Source: JBBQWR01 sp038210495
Lineage (GTDB): Bacteria > Planctomycetota > Planctomycetia > Pirellulales > DATAWG01
Reading direction: 5' to 3'
DNA: 64,000 bases
Assembly (NCBI GenBank): GCA_038210495.1
Contig: JBBQWR010000019.1
Coordinates: 32,477 to 96,476 of the forward strand
Each line of letters starts with the position of its first letter. Position 1 is the first letter of the stretch. The notes under the pieces were generated by a model. It ran no database searches. It saw only the letters and a program-made list of their open reading frames with translations, and was not told where the DNA came from. Shown here piece by piece: positions 34,311 through 43,447 of this stretch. The translations under genes and the position numbers were made by a program.

Positions 34311-36038
34311 TTATCGCAGAGCGTTATTGCGAGTCGTTCCGTGGCGCCCTGGCATTGCTGGCGACTGGTAGCTTGGTGATGGCTCGGCGTCATCGCGGTT
34401 TCGGCCAAAAAGGGCTGCCAACTCACGCTGGCCGATCATCGCAAACGTCGCAAAATAGGTCGCCATCGCCGCCGCCAGGGGTAGCACGACGCGGAGCCAT
34501 GCGTTTGTCGCCGCCGGCGTTTTAGGGATCGCGAGCAGCACGGCGACCGCGACGACGCTCATCGCCAATGAAGACACGCCGGATCTTAAAGCTGTCGCAC
34601 CGAGCAGCGGCCATTCCAAACCGCAATGCGACCGCGAGAAAAGAACTGCCAACAGACTGACTTGCAAGATCGCCGAGATCGATGTCGCGAGCGCCAACGC
34701 CGTTTCGGCAAGTGGCCATATGAGTGTCACGTTCAACGTCAAATTAACGGCGACACAGACGAGGCCCACGCGGAGCGGCGTGGTGCGATCGCCGACTGCG
34801 TAGAATGCCCGCACTAGCACCGGGACCGCGCAAAACGCCCAAACGCCGACTGCGTACCAAGCGACCATCGCGGCGGCCCGCGGCGTATCGGCCGACGTGA
34901 AATTGTGTCGCTCGAATAGCAGCCGGGTAATCGGTTCGGCGAGCACGTACAAACCGGCCGCGGCGGGAATACCGCCCAGCAGCACCAGTCGCAAACCGAA
35001 CGTCAGATCGCTCGACACCCGGTCGTGCCGGCCTTGGGCCGCATGGCGACTGAGTAGCGGAAAAATCACCGTCGCCACCGCGATACCCAACAGTCCCACG
35101 GGAAATTGATACACTCGCTCGGCATACCACACGGCCGCCGCCGCCCCTTGACGCAGCGGATAGGCGATCCCGCCGAGCCAACCGATCGTCGCTGGCCCTC
35201 CCGGCGTCGACGACAACCCTCGGGCAAGCAGGCTATCCACGAGCGTATTGATCTGTGTGATCGCCAGACCGAGCGTCGTCGGCGCCATTCCGCGGGCGAT
35301 GCGAATGAGAGCCTGGCGGCTGCCTCGATAATCGAGCGCGAACCGAAAGCCGCACGTCCGCAATTTCGGCAACTGCACGAGTAACTGGAGTAGGCCTCCG
35401 ACTAGTACGCAGCCGGCCATGACGAAAGCCTGGCCATGCGGGTCGCTCGTGACCCGCGGAGCTATCAACCAGGCACAAGCCAGCCAGCAAACGTTCATCA
35501 CGGACGGGACCATCGCCGGCAAGCGAAACTCGCCAAGCGCCTGCAGCGTGGCCGTCACCAGGGCCGCCACGCAGATGAGCACCGTGTAAGGCAGCATTGT
35601 CGCGGTCAGGCCAAGCACCAGCCGCATGCCGGGCTGATCGCCCCACGCCGCCCACATGAGCCAGCAGATTCCTTCGGCGACGATCGTCACGCCCAGAAGA
35701 ACGACGGACAATGCGACGGCCGCGGCGCTGACCAATTTCCACGCGGCCTTGCGATCGGTCTCCAGGTCGGCGGTCAGCACTGGAAGATAGCTGGCCGTCA
35801 TCGCCCCTTCGCCAAACAAACGGCGAAACAGATTCGGGATCCTAAACGCCACGACGTAGGCGTCCATGATTCCATCTTTTGACATGCCCAACAGCGCAGC
35901 GGTCGCCGTCTCGCGCAGCACGCCCGTCACTCGGCTGGCCAGCGTGCCGAGACTCGTGGCGGTGACGCCCGAGAGCAGCGGATGGCGGTTGGATCGTTCG
36001 AGTCGCGGCATACGGGCGGAATAGTATGCCGCCGGCAT
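34311..36038 (-). CDS. murJ: Lipid II flippase MurJ (MviN family)
   Basis: 575 residues with about 14 membrane helices. The N-terminus carries the family pattern SLGTLASRVTGVLRETATAALLG, then DAYVVAFRIPNLFRRLFGEGAMTASYLPV, which includes the arginines essential in MurJ. It flips the lipid-linked peptidoglycan precursor across the inner membrane and belongs to the MOP exporters. This agrees with evidence that planctomycetes make peptidoglycan although they lack FtsZ. Start 36038 is used; an ATG at 36011 (MPRLERSNRH) is equally possible. Neither has a clear Shine-Dalgarno sequence. It is divergent from a small conserved gene. Confidence 0.9.
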   Translation of the reverse strand: MPAAYYSARMPRLERSNRHPLLSGVTATSLGTLASRVTGVLRETATAALLGMSKDGIMDAYVVAFRIPNLFRRLFGEGAMTASYLPVLTADLETDRKAAWKLVSAAAVALSVVLLGVTIVAEGICWLMWAAWGDQPGMRLVLGLTATMLPYTVLICVAALVTATLQALGEFRLPAMVPSVMNVCWLACAWLIAPRVTSDPHGQAFVMAGCVLVGGLLQLLVQLPKLRTCGFRFALDYRGSRQALIRIARGMAPTTLGLAITQINTLVDSLLARGLSSTPGGPATIGWLGGIAYPLRQGAAAAVWYAERVYQFPVGLLGIAVATVIFPLLSRHAAQGRHDRVSSDLTFGLRLVLLGGIPAAAGLYVLAEPITRLLFERHNFTSADTPRAAAMVAWYAVGVWAFCAVPVLVRAFYAVGDRTTPLRVGLVCVAVNLTLNVTLIWPLAETALALATSISAILQVSLLAVLFSRSHCGLEWPLLGATALRSGVSSLAMSVVAVAVLLAIPKTPAATNAWLRVVLPLAAAMATYFATFAMIGQRELAALFGRNRDDAEPSPSYQSPAMPGRHGTTRNNALR

Positions 36039-36275
36039 GGGAACACCAACAGGGATTTGGAAGCGGATTCACCGTGAAGACGCGACTGACGCAAAGGCGG
36101 ACGAGGCGGCAATCCCGTTTAAAATGAATGAACTTGCCTATTTCCAGCCGAATGTTTAGCTTTGGTGCCGTGTCAGGATTCGATGCCTGCACACTTGCTG
36201 GCAGGAATCGCTTGCGTCCACCGACGGATTTTCGGCAACCGTTCTCTATCCATATTCACCACCATCGCACCTATC

Positions 36276-36539
36276 ATGCCCGAGTATTCGAAGTACCAGC
36301 AGAATGTCATCAAGAACTATTACGACAATCAGGAAACCATCCTGCTTCAAAAATTGGGCGAGTACATAACCGAACTGTATCTGGCCGAGGGCAAGGCTCG
36401 CGAGAAGCGGTGGAAGTCGGTCGTCACGACGCTCGAAAAACTCAAGGTCCCGGCAAGTCGGATCAAGACATTGCAAGATTCGGACAATCCGGCGCTGGTG
36501 GCGAAGCTCTTGGAAGAGTTGCTTGCGAAGGCGAAGTGA
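36276..36539 (+). CDS. Small conserved hypothetical protein
   Basis: 87 residues from ATG 36276, all predicted helix: MPEYSKYQQNVIKNYYDNQ, LGEYITELYLAEGKAREKRW, LEKLKVPASRIKTL. I recall very similar short proteins from many planctomycete genomes, without assigned function. It is charged and soluble, with no motif for metal or nucleotide binding. It sits alone between murJ and an ISKra4 remnant. Confidence 0.7.
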   Translation: MPEYSKYQQNVIKNYYDNQETILLQKLGEYITELYLAEGKAREKRWKSVVTTLEKLKVPASRIKTLQDSDNPALVAKLLEELLAKAK

Positions 36540-36599
36540 GCTTGAGAAAGCAGAGCGAAATCAGGACGGCGCGGCAGGATGCCGCGGGATGCAAGTCGC

Positions 36600-37270
36600 G
36601 GTTTGCTTTTTTTACATGGCTTGATGATAGCTCGACGATTCAATGATTCGATCGATCGTCGTTGCCAGAACTTGGTGGTGTCGTTGGTCTGGCTCAATCG
36701 GTCGGCCACCAAGTGCAGCATGGGGTCGCCGCCTTCGTCCCAGAATGTTTCCGTGCCCCTGATGCGGCGGTTGATTTGCTTGACGGTGGATTCCATCGGG
36801 CTGCTCGTGATGGGCAGCCCTTGCTTGCGGTATTGATCGTACTTCATCCGCTCCCGTGGGTTGGTTAAATAGTCCAGCGAACCGGCGACTTGGGCTCGCG
36901 GCGTGGATCGTTTCCTTGGGTTCTGGAAGGCCTAATTCCGCTTGCCGCTTTCGGAGCGCCTCGCGATACTTCGCTTCGGTCAGGGGAACTGGCCCCCGCC
37001 GCGTTATCAAGTCGCGGGACTGTTCTCCCACCCGCTCTCCTACCCGACCGCACTGGGGACACGCAGGATGCTCGTCGACTTGGCTCGTGTGGCGGGCCAA
37101 CATTTGCACCCCGACCTCACGGGCATCAGGTCTCCAAGCCGGACCATCGAGTTTTCGACGTCGTCGATGTTCTCGCGCTCCAGATCGACGCCATCCTCGG
37201 CCGCTTCCTCCGCTAGCAACTCCGCGACCAAAGCCTTGATTCGCTCTTGCTTACCAGAATCCTTAGCCAT
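36600..37270 (-). pseudogene. ISKra4-family transposase remnant
   Basis: Three frames on the minus strand together resemble an ISKra4 transposase. First comes MAKDSGKQERIKALVAELLAEE, continuing ENIDDVENSMVRLGDLM (from 37270). A frameshift leads to MLARHTSQVDEHPACPQCGR.. with PVPLTEAKYRE (around 37110-36890), the zinc-ribbon-like N-terminal part. After a deletion and another frameshift near 36860 comes the C-terminal MKYDQYRKQGLPITSSPMES.VKQINRRIRGTE (36847 to ~36640). Roughly 250 residues of the catalytic centre are missing. The element is dead. Exact ends and inverted repeats were not determined. Confidence 0.75.
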
Positions 37271-37528
37271 CCTTGGCTCCTTTGCGCAAATTGAACTGGG
37301 CCGCCTCCCCAGCGAGCCGGATTCACCCCCCTTTTGTTAACACAGACGATCGCGTCATGCAAAGTGCGACTTGCACCCCACTTGCACCCCTTGGCCAGGG
37401 TCCTGTTGACGCCACCTACCTCTCTTGTCGATACTTAGCGAGTTGTGCGGCGAGGCGTTTGGCGGTCATTGGTTTGATCGACGAGTCGGCCGACGCTTGC
37501 GCCGTGGTGTTATCCATCAGTTTCATTC

Positions 37529-37546
37529 AGGAGGGTTGCAGCAATC
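37529..37546 (+). promoter_or_regulatory. Ribosome binding site and non-standard ATC start of infC
   Basis: AGGAGG (37529-37534) is followed after nine bases by ATC (37544-37546), in frame with the whole conserved start of IF-3 ([14 protein letters not shown]). No ATG, GTG or TTG is available at this spacing. infC is the classic gene that uses AUU, AUC or AUA so that IF-3 represses its own initiation; this placement fits that scheme. Confidence 0.75.
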
Positions 37547-38044
37547 GAACGGTCACAAAGGATCAACGAACAGATCCGCATTACGCCGGTGCGCGTCATC
37601 TCTGCGGACGGCGGTCAATTGGGAATCATGCCGACGGAACAAGCCTTGCAAATGGCACGGGATTCCGATCAGGATCTGGTCGAGGTGGCACCGACCGAAC
37701 GGCCCCCGGTTTGCCGAATCATGGACTTCGGCAAATTCAAGTACCAGCAAAAGAAGAAGCAGCACAAGACTCACGTCCACCACAGCAAGATCAAGGAAAT
37801 CCGCGTGCGACCCAAAACGGGCGAGCACGACATCGAGTTCAAGGTTAATCAGGCCCGCGGATTCCTGGCCCACAAAGACAAAGTGGTCATCTCGGTCGTC
37901 TTCCGCGGCCGCGAAATCGCCCACGTCGAAGAAGGGCACCGTGTGATCAAGCAAATCATCGGTCTGCTCGAAGACGTCGGCAAAGTGGACGCCAATCCCC
38001 AGCAGCAGGGGAAGCGGATTGTATGTACGGTGTCGCCGAAGTAA
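37544..38044 (+). CDS. infC: Translation initiation factor IF-3
   Basis: 166 residues when started at the ATC at 37544; the next standard start (GTG 37589) would cut off INEQIRITP, the most conserved part of the N-domain. Family marks follow in order: [41 protein letters not shown] (linker and basic helix), then the C-domain [39 protein letters not shown] and [21 protein letters not shown]-3 binds the 30S subunit and checks start-codon pairing. The rpmI and rplT genes that usually follow infC are absent here. Confidence 0.95.
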   Translation: MERSQRINEQIRITPVRVISADGGQLGIMPTEQALQMARDSDQDLVEVAPTERPPVCRIMDFGKFKYQQKKKQHKTHVHHSKIKEIRVRPKTGEHDIEFKVNQARGFLAHKDKVVISVVFRGREIAHVEEGHRVIKQIIGLLEDVGKVDANPQQQGKRIVCTVSPK

Positions 38045-38050
38045 CGCCCC

Positions 38051-38072
38051 GGGCGCCTCCGGGTTGGCGCCC
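38051..38072 (+). terminator. Stem-loop after infC
   Basis: GGGCGCC (38051-38057) pairs perfectly with GGCGCCC (38066-38072) across an 8-base loop, seven bases after the infC stop. There is no T run, so it is a poor intrinsic terminator by the usual rule, but the placement is right for 3'-end formation or stability. Confidence 0.4.
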
Positions 38073-38331
38073 CATCACCGAATCGCCGTGCATCCTGAAC
38101 CGCCTCGAAATCGGGATTGGCATTGCTGTTCCTTGCGCGGTAGGCTTCACCTCGGAGTGCGTCTCGTTCGCCATTCCGATCACAAAGCGACGGCTATCTG
38201 TCAGCTCCCGCCGTTTTTCGGCTGATGCATCGCATAGCAAGATCAGTCAACTCGTCACGCGGCCCGGCGATCGCGCGTGATCCAATTTCGAGCCCCACAT
38301 CGCCCGCGCACGCCCCTTGTCAATCGAAAGA

Positions 38332-40323
38332 ATGCCTCTTATGCCCAACCACGATGAGCCTCCGTCAAATGCCGGCGACAAAGATCGCACCCATCTATCG
38401 GGAGGCGACAACAGCCAGTTGCCGGGGACGGATGACGAAGAATCGTGGGAAACACCCACCACGGCGAACATCAAGGGGGATTTCACTGCTGACAATCGCT
38501 TGCTTTGGCTGGCCGGCGCGGCGATCCCCATCGGACTGATGTGCGCGGTGGTGGCGCTGGTGCTTCAGCGATTGATTGGTTTGTTCACCAACATTTTCTA
38601 CTATCAGCAGTTCTCGATTCCCGATCATTTGATTTCGCCGTCGCTTAACACGCTCGGCCTGCTGGCGATCGGCGTGCCGATGGTCGGTGGGCTGATTGTT
38701 GGACTGATGGCCCGATACGGCTCGGACAGGATTCGTGGCCACGGCATTCCCGAAGCGATCGAGGCGATCCTGATCGGCGGCAGTCGGATGCAACCTCGGG
38801 TGGCCGTGCTCAAGCCACTGTCGTCGGCGATTTCAATCGGCTCCGGTGGGCCTTTTGGCGCCGAAGGGCCGATCATCATGACCGGCGGGGCGCTGGGGTC
38901 GATTTTCGCGCAGGTTTTTCAACTCACGCCCGCCGAGCGCAAAACACTGCTCGTGGCCGGCGCCGCGGGCGGCATGGCGGCGACGTTCGGCACTCCCGTC
39001 GCCGCAGTGCTCTTGGCCGTCGAACTGCTGCTCTTCGAATGGAAGCCGCGCAGTCTGATTCCGGTGGCGCTGTCGGCGGTGGTTGCCACGTTGATGCGGC
39101 CGCTGTTGGGGCTCGGCTCGATGCCCTTGATCGTCGTCGACCCCTTGCATACCCAATCTCCGACGATCACGACGATCCTGTCGGCGGTGCTCGTGGGGCT
39201 GAGTGCAGGGGTGCTTTCGCTATTGCTCACGACCGCCGTTTACGCAGCCGAGAATGCCTTTCATCGTCTGCCCATTCACTGGATGTGGTGGCCCGTTCTG
39301 GGGGGAGTCGCAATAGGAATCGGTGGTTATTTCGAGCCGCGCGCGCTGGGCGTTGGCTATCAAGTGATCGAAGAAGTCTTGCAAGGGAAGTACATCGCGC
39401 AAGCGATTATTGGGCTGATGATCGTCAAGGGCCTGATTTGGGCCATCGCGCTCGGCTCCGGCACCTCCGGTGGCGTGCTTGCGCCGCTGCTCATGATCGG
39501 CAGCATGCTCGGCTTGATCGAAGCGTCGTTTCTGCCGGACCACGATGCTCGCCTCTGGGCGCTAGTCGGGATGGGCGCCGTAATGGGCGGGACGATGCGG
39601 GCGCCGCTGACCGGGGTGCTCTTCGCGCTCGAAACGACCTACGACGTGCGCGCCATCATGCCGCTGCTCATCGGTTCGATGGTGTCGTATGGATTCACCG
39701 TGCTGGTGATGAAGCGCTCGATCTTGACCGAAAAAGTCGCCCGCCGCGGTTTTCATGTCAGCCAAGAATATTCGGTCGATCCGCTCGAACGATTGCTGGT
39801 GATGGAGATCATGTCGACCGAGGTGGTCACGGCGCCGGCCTCGCTCTCGATCAAGGAACTGGCGATCGATTACTTCTCGGGGCGTGGTCCGCGGCGCCAC
39901 CAGGGCTATCCGCTGGTCGACCCGGCCGGGCGTTTGCTGGGGGTCGTGACCAAGCGAGATTTGCTCGACGAATGGATGCACCACTTGGCGGAAGACGATG
40001 ACACTGCGGCCGATCGCTTCAGCCACATCATCGCGTTCGACCTGATGACCGGCCCGCCGATCACGATTGCTCCCGACGCGACCTGTCGCGCGGCGGCGGA
40101 GCGAATGGCGCAGACCGGCGTCGGCCGGCTGTTGGTCGTCAAACCCGATCAGCCCAGCCGGATCGTGGGCATTGTCACCCGCAGCGACATTTTAAAATCG
40201 CGGGCGCGCGACACCCAGGAAGAGCAGCATCGGCAGCGATTCTTTGCGACCCGGCTTCCGCGGCTTGCCAAACGCAAGCGGGATACCGCGATCGCCCCCA
40301 TTCGCCCGGGCAACTCGTCTTGA
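38332..40323 (+). CDS. ClC-type chloride channel/antiporter with CBS domains
   Basis: 663 residues from ATG 38332; an ATG at 38341 and a TTG at 38317 are alternatives. After a ~50-residue acidic hydrophilic tail come ~12 membrane segments. Anion-path motifs are GSGGPFGAEGP (170-180), with E178 in the place of the gating glutamate, and GSGTSGGVLAPLLMIG. Two CBS domains at ~490-630 (IMSTEVVTAP; LMTGPPITIAPDA; GRLLVVKP..IVGIVTRSDIL) probably sense adenine nucleotides. The protein moves chloride or another anion across the inner membrane. Channel or proton-coupled exchange cannot be told apart here. Confidence 0.88.
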   Translation: MPLMPNHDEPPSNAGDKDRTHLSGGDNSQLPGTDDEESWETPTTANIKGDFTADNRLLWLAGAAIPIGLMCAVVALVLQRLIGLFTNIFYYQQFSIPDHLISPSLNTLGLLAIGVPMVGGLIVGLMARYGSDRIRGHGIPEAIEAILIGGSRMQPRVAVLKPLSSAISIGSGGPFGAEGPIIMTGGALGSIFAQVFQLTPAERKTLLVAGAAGGMAATFGTPVAAVLLAVELLLFEWKPRSLIPVALSAVVATLMRPLLGLGSMPLIVVDPLHTQSPTITTILSAVLVGLSAGVLSLLLTTAVYAAENAFHRLPIHWMWWPVLGGVAIGIGGYFEPRALGVGYQVIEEVLQGKYIAQAIIGLMIVKGLIWAIALGSGTSGGVLAPLLMIGSMLGLIEASFLPDHDARLWALVGMGAVMGGTMRAPLTGVLFALETTYDVRAIMPLLIGSMVSYGFTVLVMKRSILTEKVARRGFHVSQEYSVDPLERLLVMEIMSTEVVTAPASLSIKELAIDYFSGRGPRRHQGYPLVDPAGRLLGVVTKRDLLDEWMHHLAEDDDTAADRFSHIIAFDLMTGPPITIAPDATCRAAAERMAQTGVGRLLVVKPDQPSRIVGIVTRSDILKSRARDTQEEQHRQRFFATRLPRLAKRKRDTAIAPIRPGNSS

Positions 40324-40492
40324 CCCGCGCAAAATCGGCACTTATACTCCCCGCCCTGTGTTGACCGGCGAAAGGATTTCGCCCGTCCGATGCGGCCACG
40401 ACGACACACTGTTGACCCACTCAACAGCTGCGTCGCGGGCCGCCATGCCTGATCGACACTCACCAGGCTAAATAGGTAGGGAGACCATTCTG

Positions 40493-42502
40493 ATGTCGCG
40501 CAAAGATGTCGCAAAAACCGGATCGAGCACCATCCGCTGGACCAATCGCCTGGGCATGGCTGCCGGAGCCATTGCCGTCGTCGCCGCGTGCATCGTCCTC
40601 CGCAATCTCCGCGGTCCGCAAATCGCCGACGCCAAGGACCCGCCGCCGGCGAAGAACACGGCGAATAACTCCGGCGTTCGCCAGGCCAGCGCCACCGTTG
40701 GCATGCCTCAAAAGCCACAGGTCGTGGCGGTCGTCAACAACGAGGAGATCGGCCGGCAAGACTTGGCCCGCGAATGCTTAACGCATTACGGTAAAGAAGT
40801 CCTCGAGGCGATGGTCAACAAGTACCTCATCTCGCAGTATTGCCAGCAGGCGAACATCACGGTCACCAAGCAAGAGGTGAACGAAGAAGTCGAGCGGATG
40901 GCCCGCAAGTTTAACCTCTCCGTCGATCAGTGGCTGAAGATGCTCCAGCAGGAGCGAAACATCACGCCGGAGCAATACGCCAGCGACGTAATTTGGCCGA
41001 CGCTCGCGCTGAAAAAGTTGGCGGCCGAGCAACTCAAGCCGACTAAAAAGGAACTGACCGAAGTTTTCGAATCGCAGTTCGGCGAAGCGGTGAAGGCGCG
41101 AATCATCGTGCTGCACGACCCACAATTGGCCAAACGCGTGTTGGCCGAAGCTCAGGCGCATCCCGATCAATTCGAAGCCCTCGCCCGCAAATACTCCGTC
41201 GATTCCAGCGCCAGCGGCGCGGGCCTGATTCCGCCAATTCGCCGCCACATGGGCGATCCGAAGCTCGAGGCGGCCGTCTTTCAACTCCAACGGGGCGACG
41301 TGTCGGAAATCGTCACCGTCGGCGACCAATACGTGATCGTCAAATGCGACGAGTTGCTGCCAGCGAGCAAAGTCACGTTCGACCAGGTCCGCGATCGCTT
41401 GGTCGATGTGGTCCGCGAGCGAAAGCTCCGCTCGGCCGCGGCCGACACGTTCAAAGCGCTCCACGAAAGCGCAAAGCTCGTGAATGTGTTCAACGACCCG
41501 ATCAAGGGGCAGCAAATGCCCGGCGTGGCCGCGATCGTCAACGACCGCAGCATCACGATCCGCGAGTTATCCGAAGAGTGCATCGATCGCCACGGTTCCG
41601 AAGTGCTCGATGGGGCCATCAATCGCAAACTGCTCGAACAGGCCGTGAAATCTAAACATCTGACCATCTCGCAAGACGAACTGGACGCCGAAGTCGCCCG
41701 GGCGGCGATCGCGATGGGCAAAGTCGACAAAAACAAGCAGCCGGATATCCCCGCCTGGATCAAGCTGGTGACCGAGGAACAGGGGATCAGTCTGGAAACC
41801 TATTATCACGACGCCGTGTGGCCGTCCGTCGCGTTGAAAAAATATGTCGGCAAGGTCGAAGTCGCGAAAGAAGATCTGGATCGCGGCTTCGAGGCCAATT
41901 ACGGTCCCCGCGTCCAGTGCCGGGCGATCGTGTTGAAGAACCAGCGCAAGGCTCAAGAGGTTTGGGAGCTCGCCCGGCAGTCGATCGAGGCGATCGAGCA
42001 AAACCGCAAGAACGCCGATCCGAAATTTTTCGCCAAGCTGGCCGACCAATACTCGATGGACCCTAGCAAGTCGGTCGGAGGTTGGGTTCCGCCGATTCAA
42101 AAATGGGGTGGAGCGCCGATCATGGAAAAGGAAGCCTTTTCGCTCAAGCCGGGCGAGCTGTCCAGTATCTTGCAGGTCAACGACACGTTCGTGATCTTGT
42201 TCTGCGAGGGTTACACCACGCCGCAGAAAGTCGAAATGGCCGACGTGAAGGACTTGCTCGTCGAAGACATTCACGAAAAGAAGATGCGGCTCACGATGTC
42301 CGAGGCGTTCAATAAACTAAAGGAAACCGCCGCGATCGACAACTACATCGCGGGCACCGTGCAAACGCCGAAGGGAACCGTCGGCGGGCAGTTCGGCCAC
42401 GGTACCGTGAAGGGCGAGGGCTACACGGCGGATCGCAAGTCGACCGATGTGAGCGCGGCCCCGCCGCGGGCCGCCTCGCCGCCGGCTTCGCTGCGCCAAT
42501 AG
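40493..42502 (+). CDS. Tandem SurA/PpiC-type peptidyl-prolyl isomerase
   Basis: 669 residues with AGGGAG upstream of ATG 40493. One N-terminal membrane helix (GMAAGAIAVVAACIVL) anchors it so that the rest is extracytoplasmic. The rest is an internal duplication: SurA-like helical domain (VAVVNNEEIGRQDLARECLTHYGKEVLEAMVNK) plus parvulin-like domain (HPDQFEALARKYSVDSSASG..LIPPIRR), then again (VAAIVNDRSITIRELSEECIDRHGSEVLDGAINRK) and (FAKLADQYSMDPSKSVGGWVPPI). The expected role is a periplasmic or outer-membrane protein-folding chaperone. The stretches are listed as separate pieces; both copies keep the G-G-x-xPPI element typical of active parvulins. Confidence 0.85.
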   Translation: MSRKDVAKTGSSTIRWTNRLGMAAGAIAVVAACIVLRNLRGPQIADAKDPPPAKNTANNSGVRQASATVGMPQKPQVVAVVNNEEIGRQDLARECLTHYGKEVLEAMVNKYLISQYCQQANITVTKQEVNEEVERMARKFNLSVDQWLKMLQQERNITPEQYASDVIWPTLALKKLAAEQLKPTKKELTEVFESQFGEAVKARIIVLHDPQLAKRVLAEAQAHPDQFEALARKYSVDSSASGAGLIPPIRRHMGDPKLEAAVFQLQRGDVSEIVTVGDQYVIVKCDELLPASKVTFDQVRDRLVDVVRERKLRSAAADTFKALHESAKLVNVFNDPIKGQQMPGVAAIVNDRSITIRELSEECIDRHGSEVLDGAINRKLLEQAVKSKHLTISQDELDAEVARAAIAMGKVDKNKQPDIPAWIKLVTEEQGISLETYYHDAVWPSVALKKYVGKVEVAKEDLDRGFEANYGPRVQCRAIVLKNQRKAQEVWELARQSIEAIEQNRKNADPKFFAKLADQYSMDPSKSVGGWVPPIQKWGGAPIMEKEAFSLKPGELSSILQVNDTFVILFCEGYTTPQKVEMADVKDLLVEDIHEKKMRLTMSEAFNKLKETAAIDNYIAGTVQTPKGTVGGQFGHGTVKGEGYTADRKSTDVSAAPPRAASPPASLRQ

Positions 42503-42787
42503 CGGGCCGCCGAACCCATGGTCTGGCGATCCCTCATCGCGGGCTCAGTCGCCATGTGCGAAATCGCCTGCCCCTAGCGATCCGTCTGCTGAAGTCGAGT
42601 CTTGCGATTCAGCCACAGGCCGGGAAGGGTATTTCCCTGCCTCCTGCCTCGTGAACGGACCGTCTCTTTTTTTAGGCAACGCAGGTTGATCGAATAAAAA
42701 AAGTGGCCTCCATGCGTTAGCGAGTTTTGGGCAGAGTCAGGGTAACACAACCAACTCTGCGACTTGCCAGGCAAGAAGGCCGGGCCA

Positions 42788-43207
42788 ATGGTAAACGGAT
42801 GTACCGTCACCGACAAGGGCGACCGCTTCGCCACGTTATCTTGGACTGTCGAATCCGGAGAATGGCAAGCGCTCGATGATCGCGTGCGGGCCGATCATTT
42901 GGCGCGGCGGATTTCCGAAGCTGGCGACTTGCTCGACCTGGGACCGTTGTGGAGTTCGTATTTGGGGGTCGGCAAAAAGGGCTTGCCCGCAGATCTGCTA
43001 CTTAAGGCGGTGCTCTACGAGATGCACGGCAAACGTCCCTCGCCGGCGCAATGGACCAAAGACGCACGCGAAAACGAGCCGGTGCGGTGGCTGTTGTTCG
43101 GCTTGGAACCATCGCGCACTCACTGGTACGACTTCCGCGATCGCCTGGCGCCGTTCTGGGACGGATGGAATGCCAGCGTCCTGCAAGAAGGCATGCGCTG
43201 CGTATGA
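42788..43207 (+). pseudogene. Transposase N-terminal remnant (DUF772-type)
   Basis: A 139-codon frame from ATG 42788 with transposase character: GPLWSSYLGVGKKGLPADLL, LKAVLYEMHGKRPSPAQWT, EPVRWLLFGLEPSRTHWYDF, RDRLAPFWDGWNASVLQE. This matches the N-terminal DUF772-like part of IS5/IS1182-type transposases common in planctomycetes. It ends at MRCV with a stop, where intact members continue with the DDE catalytic domain. Nothing recognisable of that domain follows before the DUF6666 gene, so this is a decayed insertion. Confidence 0.7.
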
Positions 43208-43447
43208 CGCGGCAGGCCCACTAAATGCGGCATTAGCGCCGCCACGAGGCGACGTCGCCCTGCTCTAGTGGGTCGTGCGCGACATCGACTCGCAAAAAGC
43301 GATTTCCGGCGCGAAGCTGCGCAATCTTTCCCGATTATTCCGATTTTAACGGAAGTTCGGATTGGCAAAGCTCCGATATTTTCTCCCGACAGACAGTTTG
43401 CGATCAGGGTGGGCCGGATCGTAGGCAACTCGCAGGGAATCGAACTT

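Noticed and set aside
42503..42787. Possible RNA gene or riboswitch upstream of the transposase remnant
   Set aside because: No stable conserved fold could be made out; probably debris of the insertion.
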